From contig JAUCBJ010002351.1 of the NCBI GenBank assembly GCA_032718475.1, positions 1-40,669 of the forward strand: a stretch of DNA of 40,669 nt. The letters run 5' to 3'. Both the position numbers and the translations under genes were made by a program. How positions within the stretch are numbered: the first letter of the stretch is position 1; every line of letters begins with the position of its first letter. Under the pieces are notes generated by a model. That model saw only the letters and a program-made list of their open reading frames with translations. It had not been told where the DNA came from and searched no databases. Positions 1 through 9,649 of this stretch are shown piece after piece. This stretch comes from Nemertoderma westbladi (taxonomy: Eukaryota > Xenacoelomorpha > Nemertodermatida > Nemertodermatidae).

Positions 1-1
1 G

Positions 2-492
2 TGTACGCGCTTTTGAAGACCTTTAGCAGTTTAACCTGCCAAAATTTATATGTCTTTTGGTTTATAAATAGACTTTAGAAGACAACACAAAGTATCACAA
101 AAAACAGTAAGACTGAACACTCCTAGTATGATCGGCCGAATATCTACACGTCGACAGAAAAAATCGCTCTGATTGGCTCAAACCAAACAAAGAACCGTGC
201 GTCCAATGGCTGTTTCCATGCCAGCAACCAGCTGCTAGATGTCGCAATCTGAATCATCAATGCCAAGCCGTGTAAAGGTATTTGGTGCATTACGGGTTTT
301 TTGCCTTACCATGTCCGCCAAAGCAGGTATATAGACGAATGACTTTTATGTCCGTTAAAACACCTGTAACGGTACCTTGCGGGCGAGGGGAATATATGTA
401 CAGTTAGAGAACCTTTTAGAGTATTCCAGCGCCTGGGGGGAAACTGGATTGCGAAGCAAAGGGGCCAGTTATATCCCACAGAAGCTTTTACA
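2..492 (-). repeat. 3' LTR of BEL-1 (491 bp)
   Basis: Matches 7851-7931 plus 8701-9110 with two mismatches (near 281 and 289). On the minus strand it reads TGTAAAAGC to GCGCGTACA. It holds a CCAAT box (ATTGGCTC on plus near 171-178) and, about 60 bases downstream on the minus strand, a TTCAGTC initiator-like site near 111-117. This is the promoter layout expected for a minus-strand LTR. Confidence 0.88.
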
Positions 493-505
493 CCGCTCCC
501 AGAAA
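493..505 (-). promoter_or_regulatory. Candidate polypurine tract of BEL-1
   Basis: Read on the minus strand, the bases directly before the LTR start TGTAAAAGC are CTGGGAGCGG, a purine-rich run. This is where the plus-strand primer of an LTR retrotransposon sits, and it supports the minus orientation. No convincing TGG-type primer binding site is visible at the other end (minus strand from 7850). Confidence 0.45.
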
Positions 506-570
506 ATGGGATTTGAGTCTATAAAATATACAAAATCACAGTTTCTAATATACATAAATACTCTAAACAG

Positions 571-1050
571 TTAGTCTTTCTTGCGTGGACGGCGTTTACG
601 CAGTTTTTTAAAGCTAGCCAGAGTCCTTTTCTCTTTGGGGCGAGCCACTTTACAAGGAGGGCTATAACTCCTGGGTGAAGGGTGCAATATGATTGCATCA
701 GAGGGTGTAGGATTATGGTCGGTGTATCCGCCAGTCGAAGTACCGGGTTGATTGACATCATCGTCAGGGGAGAGAGGTCTAACGGCTTTGAGAGCGCGTT
801 TTAAAACAGCTGCTCTTACGGGTCCTTTACGAGTGGTCTGAACGAGAGCCTTGGGTGGACCATAGGCAGTCAGAAACCTCCGGGGTTTAATGGTTCTTTC
901 CAACTCGCGTTCGAGGGCTCGGTATTCGTAAGGCCGCCGATATACTTCCTGTAACTCTGGGTGTGAGTTAACAAATAAGTCTCCATAGTCCGGATCCTGA
1001 CGGATGTAATTGATTAAGTTATAGGAATGAAAGGTCGCTAGGATTAACAC
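571..1050 (-). CDS. Unrecognised basic protein, last ORF of BEL-1
   Basis: A 159-residue frame that ends 78 bases before the 3' LTR. I do not recognise it. The N-terminal half (HPELQEVYRRPYEYRALERE) is rich in charged and aromatic residues. The middle (residues 95-125) is low-complexity and rich in P, S, T and D. The C-terminus (residues 135-159) is strongly basic with clustered K and R, like a nuclear-localisation or nucleic-acid-binding tail. It overlaps the end of the upstream zinc-knuckle frame by 32 bases in another frame, so both may once have been one protein split by an indel. No transmembrane segment is visible, so an envelope role is unlikely. Confidence 0.45.
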   Translation of the reverse strand: MLILATFHSYNLINYIRQDPDYGDLFVNSHPELQEVYRRPYEYRALERELERTIKPRRFLTAYGPPKALVQTTRKGPVRAAVLKRALKAVRPLSPDDDVNQPGTSTGGYTDHNPTPSDAIILHPSPRSYSPPCKVARPKEKRTLASFKKLRKRRPRKKD

Positions 1051-2020
1051 TCCTGAGAAATTTACGTACGAACTTGGTTGAAATACATTCTCCGACGCGC
1101 TTCAGTAGCTCGTAACTCGATATGCGTGATTTCTGTTCGACCGAAGCGAATAGATAAGGATGGAACGCATAAACTCCTTTGTAAGCGCGTCCGGGATAAT
1201 AGCGATGGCGCGAATCACAATGTAAATCAGCGTTCGCTTCCCAAGCTCTGATGTAACGTAGTGTGATCATTTCATCTACGCTTTCCAAATCGTGATTAAA
1301 AGGGCAATCGAAACTGGCGTGTCCCTTTAGTTGACAATGGTGACATTGAGTCATAAATTGAGGGCAAACCGCAAAAATGTGCAAGTTATTGAGTCTGCAA
1401 TACGCACAATAAATTTCCATCACCGGTTGTTCGTGGAAATAGGAACAGCGGACGTTTGTGTCCATGGGCGTAACATGGTCTCTCGATGCGCATAACCGAC
1501 AACGTTGCCGAGAAACATAGTTGGCATGGCGATAATTGTACGCAGTGAGACACTGTGGACCTTGATACCATTCTAGGATGTAATCGTTGTCGCTGTTCCG
1601 GGCGCGATAGGCTGAATCTCCTCAGATTCTAGGCATATTGGTTCGTCTTCCCCGTCTGTTACGAATAGAATTTTCGTGATCTATTTTCGGTTTATCGTTA
1701 CGACTCCGCTGGGTATGATATTTAAATAGAACCATTTCCCTTTCGGTGTCTACATCGTCCGTATCATGTAAATCGATAGGATGGCCGGTAGTTAGGAAGT
1801 CCATATACGTACCATTACGATGCGTATAGCGAGCGGTGAATTTTCGATAGTCCAATTTACGCGTAAGTTGCTCTTGGGACATCGGCGGTTCGATATAACG
1901 ACCATCGTCCTCCGTAATGGTTGGATCGGCTTCACCGCGTATCAAGCTATCCACAAATGCTTGTAAAGGTAGAGTATATCGCTCTCTGATACCAAGATCA
2001 TCTTCTATCAACTCCGTCAT
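1019..2020 (-). pseudogene. Cysteine-rich zinc-knuckle frame of BEL-1, interrupted by UGA
   Basis: A single frame of 334 codons, start at 2020, with one in-frame TGA at 1624-1622 that cuts it into 132 residues and about 200 residues (the second half has its first ATG at 1465). The first half is acidic, then ends in a basic patch (NRRGRRTNM). The second half has clustered CxxC pairs: CRLC, CAYCRLNNLHIFAVC and CHHCQLKGHASFDC. The last fits the retroviral zinc knuckle CX2CX4HX4C exactly, and the middle one fits CX2CX5HX4C. I do not recognise the protein. It lies after a 1.6-kb non-coding stretch downstream of the gag-protease frame, where some LTR elements carry env or accessory genes. It could be an accessory ORF, a captured host gene, or a piece of another element's nucleocapsid. 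Confidence 0.45.
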
Positions 2021-3650
2021 ATCTGCTATCTGAGTTTATTAATATCGAAATGAGTTTATGTTTAGGCGAGCGGACGTCGCTGCCTACTTCTCTTTGCCCC
2101 CGGACAGTGGGATTCTTAGCGCCGATGTACCGTCGTCGCGGTGTTTACGCCAACATGTAGCAACAGCACGACAACGATAACCGGCACAAGTCACTCCACT
2201 GTCCGTCCCAAAGGCTTGAATCCACTTTAGGTTCTTTCTATAGGAGAGTTGGGCTACTTTCACAATTGCGACTAGCTACTGTAAACACACCTTAGCAGTA
2301 ACATTCACCTACAAACGCACAAATTCCACACAACTGTCACCAATTGTACACATACAGGCCATTTGTCCGTTAGTCAGTGCCTTCCAGAATGTCACGTTAT
2401 TACTGTGTATCCTTGGATACTAACAGTGTGCTATGTATTCTCTATGCTATGCAATGTGACAAGCTTTCTATTGTTCTTTTAACTTGCTTCTAATTCTAGC
2501 GTGGGTGTTGCTATGGTGACATTATGGAATGCTAGCGGTAGAATTAGGGTAATTCTCATGCATACAGATCTGGGATGCTATTTAATAATAATTCTTTAAT
2601 TGTCAATATCCTCTTTATGCATGATTTTATTAATTTTATCGGCTATTGACTATATGTTGGAGATTCTCGCACTCTAATACACTCAATAGGATGAATCTCC
2701 GCTCCCATGATCTATTAATTAATGGAATTTTGGGAATGTTATAAATTGTACAAAATGACAATTTATGAAATTCATTAAAAATATGAATTTGAATTTATTC
2801 CCGTGAATTTTATTATTTGATGTTAAAATTGACACAATTTGATTCCAGAGCAGGTCTGGGGACATAGGATCCTTAATTCTATGAAATTTGTCTTTTAAGA
2901 GTATCGGGAAGTGCTACGATATCTTAATCGACTAGAATTGTTAACGGATCTGAATTTTACAGATTTTAATAAATATTAAATTAATATTTAAGATGGGCAC
3001 CGATTTATTCCAGAACTTGTCTGGGGACGTTAACCACTGATTCTAGAATTTGTCTTTCAAGTATATCGGTGGGTGCCGCGATATCTTAATCGACTAGAAT
3101 TACAGATGGTCAAAAGGTTTAACAGATTTATTTGCGTTTTACGCTACTGTTAGAGGGACATCACGCTACTATATGTATTATTATATATGGTATGAGAGCA
3201 ATATCGCACGAAGCAATGTCAGTGTGAAGAGGCAAGTCGTTTCCAAGGTCTACCCAGAGCTTGGTTTAGCCGAGACACGAGGATCTGAACTTTGCATTCC
3301 TAATACTCTGCCTACCAATAATACTTAAGTATAGTAGGAGCTTTATTGTACTTTAATAAGTACGGACATTTCATCTTACTGTAGTCACGTATTTATAATA
3401 TGATACGGACAGTAAGGAAAGAGAAAAAAATAATTATTTCTCGCCGTCGCACTAAATATATATTATAAGTAATTACGTACGTAATAAACACTAATATATT
3501 GCACTAATCTACTAAATAATCACTAAAAGAACATTATACTAAATAAAATTAAAGAAAACGATTATAATAAAATTACATAATAATACATACATAAATATAA
3601 AATAAAAACAAATATAAAATGATATAGTCACACGCCCACTCCATATGTTA
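2021..3650. other. Non-coding internal part of BEL-1
   Basis: No supported gene in 1.6 kb. The stretch 2021-2530 has mixed composition; the rest is AT-rich. The only structure seen is the direct repeat at 2840-3103. In an intact BEL element this position would hold pol sequence or the 3' untranslated region. Confidence 0.6.
2840..3103. repeat. Two ~95-bp direct repeats, period ~163
   Basis: Copies at about 2841-2938 and 3005-3102 share TTCCAGA, GTCTGGGGAC, TTTGTCTTT and the 20 bases ATATCTTAATCGACTAGAAT, with scattered differences between. This is an old local tandem duplication in the untranslated part of BEL-1. Confidence 0.75.
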
Positions 3651-5690
3651 TTACGTTATGGAGTCCCTAGATATTTGTCGGATTAGGGAAGTGGTCGTAG
3701 GAAGAGTATCTTGCCTTCCATAGTTTCCGGACAGTTTTTGGTCTCTTTCCAGTAAACATAAACGACTAGCTGGGTGATTGAGTTGTTGTGTTACTTTCTC
3801 CGCTCCCTTGACCTGTCTAATCTCCGCCGGGGTAAGATGAGGAGGCCATTGTTCTTCTTCTTTACTTAAGAAGTCGGATCCACCTAACCAGCCTGGAGTA
3901 TCTATCAGTTCTTGAGGAGTTGCTCCTCTGGAAGCGATGTCGGCTGGATTAATCGTCCCAAGGCAATGTCTCCATTGATCTACATTGGAGTTAATATCGT
4001 CATTATCTGAGGAGTATGGTGTTCCCTCAGTTGGATCGTCCACATCACTGCTCTCCACTTCCCATTCCTTTACTTGGTATACCTGTTGTTGAGGTAATCT
4101 CTCTTTGAGAGTTCTACGGGAAGGGCCAGTGAAGTACCAACCTACTCTAGTTCTTACCGCATAGGTTTGTAGTGGCTGCGGTTGAGCAGGCCGATTCTCC
4201 AATGTCTCGAGAGCCTCATGCGCCTTTTGGCCGATGAGTATTTGCACTCCAGGATAATCTGTCTGGAATCGAGGTATCTTAAGATGTTGGATGCTCTCAT
4301 CCTCGTCCCAATTAAAAAGGTCTGCTTGGGTAGTAGCGAAGTTCTTTATAGCCACCATTTTTACCGACCTTATACCTTGTGCTCCTAATTTATCCTGGGG
4401 GGTGGACAACACACCTACATAGTAATCTGCCATTAGGGTAGATTTCCAAACCTGCATAATTCCTAACATATTCAATTTAGTCCGGAATTTGGGTTGTCCA
4501 GCAAAGATATCTTCGGCTAGTTCTTGATCGATGAATGTTCCTGTGCTGCCGGAGTCAAGGAGGGCGTTCACTATGTAACTTTTGTTAGGACCATGAACTC
4601 TTACCTGCACTACAGGAAATTCTCTGATTCCTACGTTGGAAGTTGGAGCTTTCCAAGATGGTTGTCTGGCAAAAGTAGTTGGGGGGAACTCATTGTCGGT
4701 GTCCTTTTCATAAGTAAGTGCTCGATACACTGCGGTATTGATTAGATAACAGGATTCGTTGGCGTCGGAGAATTCGTCAGTATAGAATCCTTCCATCTCA
4801 GATTCTTGATCAGTGTCGTTTACATCACTGAATTGGACATGTAGTTCGGGCTCACTTACCTGACTCAGTTTGTCTCGATCGAACTCACTGTGTAACAAGA
4901 TGTGATGTTTCGCGCCACACTTTGTACACTTTATGTCGGAGTAACAGGTTCGCCATTGGTGTCCTGGTCTGAGGCAATTATAGCATAACCGCTTATCCCA
5001 TACGAATGCACGTCTGTCTACAAGGGATTTCTTTAGAAATTCAGCACACGCACTCAAACGGTGGGTCCCGTCGCACAGCGCACAGTTAGGTTTTATGTTA
5101 CTCACTTTACCTTGGGTAACTTGATGCACTCTCGTTTTTTCTTCAGGTTTTCTTCGGTGTATTCTGTTAGGAGACTGAGGAGGGGTCTTGGCAGCCTGTT
5201 CTCTCCTATCGTTGTTTCGAGCCTTGTATTTACTTACGTCTTTTGAGGTTTTGTCAACATAGTAAGATCGATCTGTGTCTTTCCCGCTGTCCTCTTCTTG
5301 AGAGGCTTGGCTTTCGCCGTCGTCAGTGTAACATACCGGTGTTACTCTTCTCCTAGAAGCGGGTTTTTCACTTACCTTATTTTCCGATGTTTTCTCTCTG
5401 GACTGCTTGATGAGTTGTAGTTTTACTTCACCATCTAAGAAGGACATGAGATCAGCTATGGTAGGACTTCGTCGTTGTTGTTCATTCATGTACAACACTT
5501 TCTTGTCCCAGCGTGTACATACTCCACCCTTTGGTAAAGTAGAGACTACGGCTCCAATAACCATGGAACTCTGATATTCATGCGACTTACCTAACCAGTC
5601 CAATTGTCTACAGATCTCTTGAATCTCATCGGAAAACTCTATAATCCCACTACTAAGGAAGTGTCGGGGGGCTACTAATTTTGCATACAA
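3651..5690 (-). CDS. BEL/Pao Gag C-terminus, zinc knuckles and aspartic protease, internally deleted
   Basis: The frame holds 679 residues, in the same frame as the Gag piece 5709-6566 and separated from it only by an in-frame TAG. Three zinc knuckles sit at residues 203-215 (CALCDGTHRLSAC), 236-249 (CYNCLRPGHQWRTC) and 255-267 (CTKCGAKHHILLH). The retropepsin active site LLDSGSTG is at 378-385, followed by the usual BEL protease-domain tail ending near VGWYFTGPS (517-524). After an acidic linker the protein jumps, at about residue 570 (near 3980), straight to the segment that normally follows RNase H (WRHCLGTINPADIASRG). It then jumps again at about residue 638 (near 3779) to the far C-terminus of Pol (SRLCLLE). 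Reverse transcriptase, RNase H and integrase are therefore removed by two in-frame deletions. The first Met is arbitrary, since the frame continues upstream through the stop. Confidence 0.85.
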   Translation of the reverse strand: MYAKLVAPRHFLSSGIIEFSDEIQEICRQLDWLGKSHEYQSSMVIGAVVSTLPKGGVCTRWDKKVLYMNEQQRRSPTIADLMSFLDGEVKLQLIKQSREKTSENKVSEKPASRRRVTPVCYTDDGESQASQEEDSGKDTDRSYYVDKTSKDVSKYKARNNDRREQAAKTPPQSPNRIHRRKPEEKTRVHQVTQGKVSNIKPNCALCDGTHRLSACAEFLKKSLVDRRAFVWDKRLCYNCLRPGHQWRTCYSDIKCTKCGAKHHILLHSEFDRDKLSQVSEPELHVQFSDVNDTDQESEMEGFYTDEFSDANESCYLINTAVYRALTYEKDTDNEFPPTTFARQPSWKAPTSNVGIREFPVVQVRVHGPNKSYIVNALLDSGSTGTFIDQELAEDIFAGQPKFRTKLNMLGIMQVWKSTLMADYYVGVLSTPQDKLGAQGIRSVKMVAIKNFATTQADLFNWDEDESIQHLKIPRFQTDYPGVQILIGQKAHEALETLENRPAQPQPLQTYAVRTRVGWYFTGPSRRTLKERLPQQQVYQVKEWEVESSDVDDPTEGTPYSSDNDDINSNVDQWRHCLGTINPADIASRGATPQELIDTPGWLGGSDFLSKEEEQWPPHLTPAEIRQVKGAEKVTQQLNHPASRLCLLERDQKLSGNYGRQDTLPTTTSLIRQISRDSIT

Positions 5691-5708
5691 ATACTTAGCT
5701 ATGTTATC

Positions 5709-6566
5709 CTAGTTACCATACCTGATGTTTAATGTATCCCATACTTGTCTTAATCCTTCTGGATGTCCAATAAACTTTAACGCCATTAACCTGGGAGGTC
5801 CTTCCAAGCACTTGATGAGGAACCTAAGTTTCTCTCCGTTAGATAGTACAGAGTTTTGTATGCTATCTTTGTAATATTCGTTGAAAGGTAACCATTTCAT
5901 CTCATCTCCATTGAATTTGACGATCTCTCCCACTTTGACCGCTTGGCGGGCTTCTGTTCTAGCCATCTGACGCGTAAAGCTTTCTTGGGCCATCGTGTTA
6001 TTTAATATCGAATTATCGGTATATAAATTTCTCGGATCATTGTCAGGTCTATAAGGGATATCATTAATAACAGGTCTATAATCACCCTTAATAGGGTTTG
6101 CTATAGGAGTTTCTACTTCACTAGCAGTATAGATGCGTGTAGGCTCCACACCTTGCGCATGTAATACTTCAGACCTAACAGGTTGACACAATTTTACAGG
6201 GGGTATCGGTATTCCCTTTTGGATATTGACTAATTTGTCGCGTTCTAGCGCGATACTTTGCTGCACTTCTTGCAATTCGGCCCTACTTTCCCTTACTGTT
6301 CCCTTAAGTTGGTAGACAGTCTCCTGCATCTGTCCGAGCAGGAGATTCATCCCCCGCCGTCCCTCTTCTACCCACTCGACCGCCGAAGCGGGAGTCGCCA
6401 ACATTGTAGCGGGCTGACGTGGGAGGACGGGAGACAAATCTTTGATTTCTCTCTCAGCTTCCAGGACAGGGATATTCTCATGGACTGTTCTACCGGGCAC
6501 AGGCAGTGTAGTACTGTGTAAAGGGAATTTAGAGTTAAGCTCTGGAAGTACAGGGGTCTCTAACAC
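5709..6566 (-). CDS. BEL/Pao Gag N-terminal part
   Basis: This is a 285-residue open frame. The first codon at 6566 is GTG, not a credible eukaryotic start. The frame stays open upstream to about 6696, where a TAG stops it, so the true N-terminus is missing or shifted. A predicted coiled coil covers about residues 66-118 (charged heptad-like stretch with LLLGQMQETVYQLKG). Residues 211-285 match the conserved BEL/Pao Gag domain (DUF1759 type): KFNGDEMKWLPF, then EKLRFLIKCLEG, then a terminal LNIRYG. It ends at an in-frame TAG (5711-5709) inside that domain; sequence past the stop is still Gag-like. Gag builds the virus-like particle. The stop is probably a decay mutation, but stop-codon readthrough cannot be excluded from sequence. 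Confidence 0.8.
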   Translation of the reverse strand: MLETPVLPELNSKFPLHSTTLPVPGRTVHENIPVLEAEREIKDLSPVLPRQPATMLATPASAVEWVEEGRRGMNLLLGQMQETVYQLKGTVRESRAELQEVQQSIALERDKLVNIQKGIPIPPVKLCQPVRSEVLHAQGVEPTRIYTASEVETPIANPIKGDYRPVINDIPYRPDNDPRNLYTDNSILNNTMAQESFTRQMARTEARQAVKVGEIVKFNGDEMKWLPFNEYYKDSIQNSVLSNGEKLRFLIKCLEGPPRLMALKFIGHPEGLRQVWDTLNIRYGN

Positions 6567-6814
6567 AGGAGTGACTTTGGGAACGACAGGCCTAATTATT
6601 TCAGGCTCATCAACTATAGTAGGAAGTTTTTTGACCTTAATAATTTGGTCTGTAGGTTCTATACTACTTAAGTCTGTGCTAGCTAGTCTGTCACCAGTCT
6701 TGTCCTACGCCAAGCAGCCCGTGTAGTACCGGGGTTAATTTAACTATAACGGTATGTGTAACAAACACAATTACTGTAGGAATAAACTTGGGGACATGAA
6801 TGTTGCGAATAATC

Positions 6815-7415
6815 GCATAAACTCTGAACAATAAATATTACGCTACCCGTACAGAATACTCAAACAAATACAAACCAAACGCTGGCAGACTACCACCAAG
6901 CCTAAATAAACTACCGTACGTGTAGATTCCGAAATGGTTAGTTAGTATGCGTTCTAACACGGTAGTACGACTTATTCTTTAAGAGGGGATTGACCTTACA
7001 GCTATGGCTGCCCCAACTTACTAACTGGCACTTTATCAGACAAACTCTACACACGCAGCAATCTCTTCAGACCTAATAATAGCTAGACAACAATCCAGCC
7101 TACAAAATATCTGAGTAATAACTATTACGGTACCCGAACAGACCACACAAACAAACACAGGCCAAAACGCTGGCAGAATACTGTCAAGCCTAAATAAACT
7201 ACAGTATGTGCAGATTCCAAAATGGTTAGTTAGTATGCGTTCTAACACGGTAGTACGACTTATTCTTTAAGAGGGGATTGACCTTACAGCTATGGCTGCC
7301 CCAACTTACTAACTGGCACTCTATCGGACAAACTCTACACACGCCGCAATCTCTCCAAACTCAACAACAATCTGACAACAGTCCGGCCTACAATTATCTG
7401 AACAATCTGAGCAGA
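6815..7415. repeat. ~289-bp tandem duplication in the BEL-1 leader
   Basis: The words GATTCCGAAATGGTTAGTTAG (6924) and GATTCCAAAATGGTTAGTTAG (7213) start long matching blocks 289 bases apart. Homology also runs leftward from each (CTGGCAGA...CCTAAATAAACTAC), and a third partial copy reaches about 7410. The blocks differ by scattered substitutions. It lies between the 5' LTR and gag on the minus strand. Confidence 0.85.
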
Positions 7416-7431
7416 CTTACACGTCTTCAGC

Positions 7432-7604
7432 TCAATATTAACTTACATGTAAATAAAACCGACAGAAATAAGTAAAATCTCAATAAAAAACCAGGGCTGC
7501 AGTCCCTGATTAAATATCAATATTAACTTACTAGGAAATAAAACTGACAGAAATAGACCTAAGTAAAATCCCAATAAAAACCAGGCGTCCCCGATTTAAT
7601 ATTG
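7432..7604. repeat. 85-bp tandem repeat, two copies
   Basis: TCAATATTAACTTAC at 7432 recurs at 7517. Each is followed by AATAAAAC(C/T)GACAGAAATA, then AGTAAAATC, CAATAAAAA and ACCAGG. The copies differ by small indels. Confidence 0.8.
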
Positions 7605-7659
7605 AGACCTACCGGTATACAATAATCAAAATCGAATAATACTAATGTACTTATACTGG

Positions 7660-7790
7660 AAGTACCGGTTAGGACAGTTGGGCCTACGGACCTACAGAAG
7701 TACCGGTTCTGACAGTTGGACCTACGGACCTACAGCAGTACCGGTTCTGGCAGTTGGGCCTACGGACCTACAGAAGTACCGGTTCAGGTT
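7660..7790. repeat. 38-bp minisatellite, ~3.4 copies
   Basis: Units start at 7660, 7698, 7736 and 7774 with the pattern AAGTACCGGTT, then ACAGTTGG, then CCTACGGACCTACAG. A short plus-strand ORF over this array (7645-7875) is only the repeat read in frame. Confidence 0.92.
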
Positions 7791-7850
7791 TACCGGTCGA
7801 CCGGTACTTTCAACTTTGTTGCTGACTGCAATAAAGTCAATAACTGTTAT

Positions 7851-9110
7851 TGTACGCGCTTTTGAAGACCTTTAGCAGTTTAACCTGCCAAAATTTATAT
7901 GTCTTTTGGTTTATAAATAGACTTTAGAAGATTACAAATATTTAATACCAATAAACACAACATTAGCAGAAGCCAGCCTAGTGCGCGTCCATTCACCCGC
8001 TGGATATACCCGGGAGACTGGATTCTGAGGGCTTAGATTATTATTGCAGTGTAAGCTTACTGTATTGTATTATTCGATTGATCGTTAATAAATAATTTCT
8101 GACTAATATTATTCACTTTCGGGAAATATTAACAGTTCCTTTAGGACGTGGCGCTCTATCTAGGTAAACAGAGATATGACTTATACTAATCACAACGGTA
8201 AGTCGGTAAGGCTTATGATTCACGTATGAGGCGCATTCTTTAGGAAATGCTTAGTTATCAATCACAATCAGGCACACTACCGGTAACACACAATACTGCT
8301 CACTATTTGCCGACCGTCAATGAATTTTATCATATATAAAGAGAACAGCAACGGACCAATGTAGTGCTTATCAAATAGCATCAAATTCACTACATACACA
8401 ATAATATAAGTCGCAATCGCTGTATATAACCCGTCTCTCTAACCTGTAGTGTATCAAGAAAATTGGGAAATTTGGGTTCTTTATATATGTTCTCCAAATA
8501 ATATTCAACCAAAACACAACAGTAAATAGCAGTATAATAATGTATGTTGAACCGATAATGCAAGAATAGAAACAAGTTGATATGAATTGATATATGATGT
8601 GATAACAGTTATACGCTCTATAATTTAAGCCTACTAATGTTTCTTCTAAAGTATGAAAACTAATTGACTCTAGAGCCAGTGTTCCTGGCCTAGATAGCAA
8701 CAACACAAAGTATCACAAAAAACAGTAAGACTGAACACTCCTAGTATGATCGGCCGAATATCTACACGTCGACAGAAAAAATCGCTCTGATTGGCTCAAA
8801 CCAAACAAAGAACCGTGCGTCCAATGGCTGTTTCCATGCCAGCAACCAGCTGCTAGATGTCGCAATCTGAATCATCAAGGCCAAGCCGTGTAAAGGTATT
8901 TGGTGAATTACGGGTTTTTTGCCTTACCATGTCCGCCAAAGCAGGTATATAGACGAATGACTTTTATGTCCGTTAAAACACCTGTAACGGTACCTTGCGG
9001 GCGAGGGGAATATATGTACAGTTAGAGAACCTTTTAGAGTATTCCAGCGCCTGGGGGGAAACTGGATTGCGAAGCAAAGGGGCCAGTTATATCCCACAGA
9101 AGCTTTTACA
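7851..9110 (-). repeat. 5' LTR of BEL-1 (1260 bp, with 769-bp extra segment)
   Basis: The flanks 7851-7931 and 8701-9110 together match the 491-bp left LTR. The middle 7932-8700 has no counterpart there. CCAAT and TTCAGTC elements are conserved at about 8790 and 8731 on the minus strand. Confidence 0.85.
7932..8700. other. 769-bp segment unique to one LTR copy
   Basis: Starts TTACAAATATT and ends CCTAGATAGCAA. I see no terminal inverted repeats, no convincing target duplication and no believable ORF (the 111-residue minus frame 8371-8706 is AT-rich and membrane-like only by composition). It is either an insertion into the 5' LTR or, equally possible, original LTR sequence lost from the 3' LTR. 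Confidence 0.6.
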
Positions 9111-9206
9111 GTCGGTCAGATCGTAATGCGGGCCACTGCCAAGTTCCTCATGCCTCACTCCGGTCACCCACCTTGGAGTGCGGTGGGAAGAGTCCCACTT
9201 ACTGAC

Positions 9207-9635
9207 TTACGTCGACGACTGGACGAATCGACGAGGATTGTGATCTGGGTTTAGCGGCGGCCCCGATCCTGGGATCGCCTGGGGGAAATGGTTGAACGTT
9301 GGGCAGACGTTATCGCACTGGATTACGTTCTCTGCGACGCGAAAGTGTGAAGCGAATTCGTTGTCGAATTGGGTCGGAAGCTGCGGGAATTCTACTGTTC
9401 TACGGGAGTAAACCGCAGCGGTCCGGTGACTACGGACGGATACTACTGGGATAAGCAGGTATTTTGATCGAGTTTCTCGTATTCTCGATGCTCGAGGCGG
9501 ATAGAGAGTTGGTTGTGTTGGGCGGTTTTGTTCAATTCTATCAAACATATTAAATAATTGGTAAAATAATAAAAACACACCAGATAAAGATACTGAGCTT
9601 ATGGTAAAGAGATAGGCCGAACTTACAATTTCCAA
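9207..9635 (-). other. Doubtful 142-residue open frame
   Basis: The region 9111-9540 is clearly more GC-rich than its surroundings and stays open on the minus strand for about 110 codons (RIEQNRPTQPTLYPPRASRI onward). The first ~30 residues are hydrophobic but encoded by AT-rich, intron-like DNA. A TTTGATAG acceptor-like site lies just before AATTGAAC (about 9540). It could be a terminal exon or an old retroelement piece; I recognise no domain. Confidence 0.2.
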
Positions 9636-9649
9636 ATAGATTGTTCATA

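Larger units (their letters stand above)
2..9110 (-). mobile_element. Non-autonomous BEL/Pao LTR retrotransposon (BEL-1)
   Basis: Two direct repeats bound the element: 2-492 on the left and 7851-9110 on the right. Both begin TG and end CA on the plus strand. Between them, all retroelement reading frames run on the minus strand: Gag (6566-5709), zinc knuckles plus protease (5690-3651), then an unrecognised cysteine-rich frame (2020-571). The two LTR copies differ by only two substitutions over the shared 491 bp, which implies recent insertion. Reverse transcriptase, RNase H and integrase are absent, so the element must be mobilised in trans. The base right after the element is the start of gtcgg; the single base before it in this window is g, which is compatible with a 5-bp target duplication but does not prove it. 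Family assignment rests on the BEL-type Gag domain, three knuckles, DSGS protease and NPAD motif. Confidence 0.88.

Noticed and set aside
1019-1050. Programmed frameshift between the two 3' ORFs of BEL-1
   Set aside because: The overlap has no proper X XXY YYZ slippery heptamer in the zero frame (codons read AAA TTT), so an ordinary indel is more likely.
571-2020. Envelope gene in the env position of BEL-1
   Set aside because: No signal peptide, transmembrane segment or glycosylation-rich ectodomain; the visible motifs are zinc knuckles and basic tails.
7645-7875. 76-residue plus-strand ORF
   Set aside because: Generated by the 38-bp minisatellite.
8371-8706. 111-residue membrane-like ORF in the 769-bp LTR segment
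   Set aside because: AT-rich composition alone gives hydrophobic codons; no motif and no neighbouring coding context.
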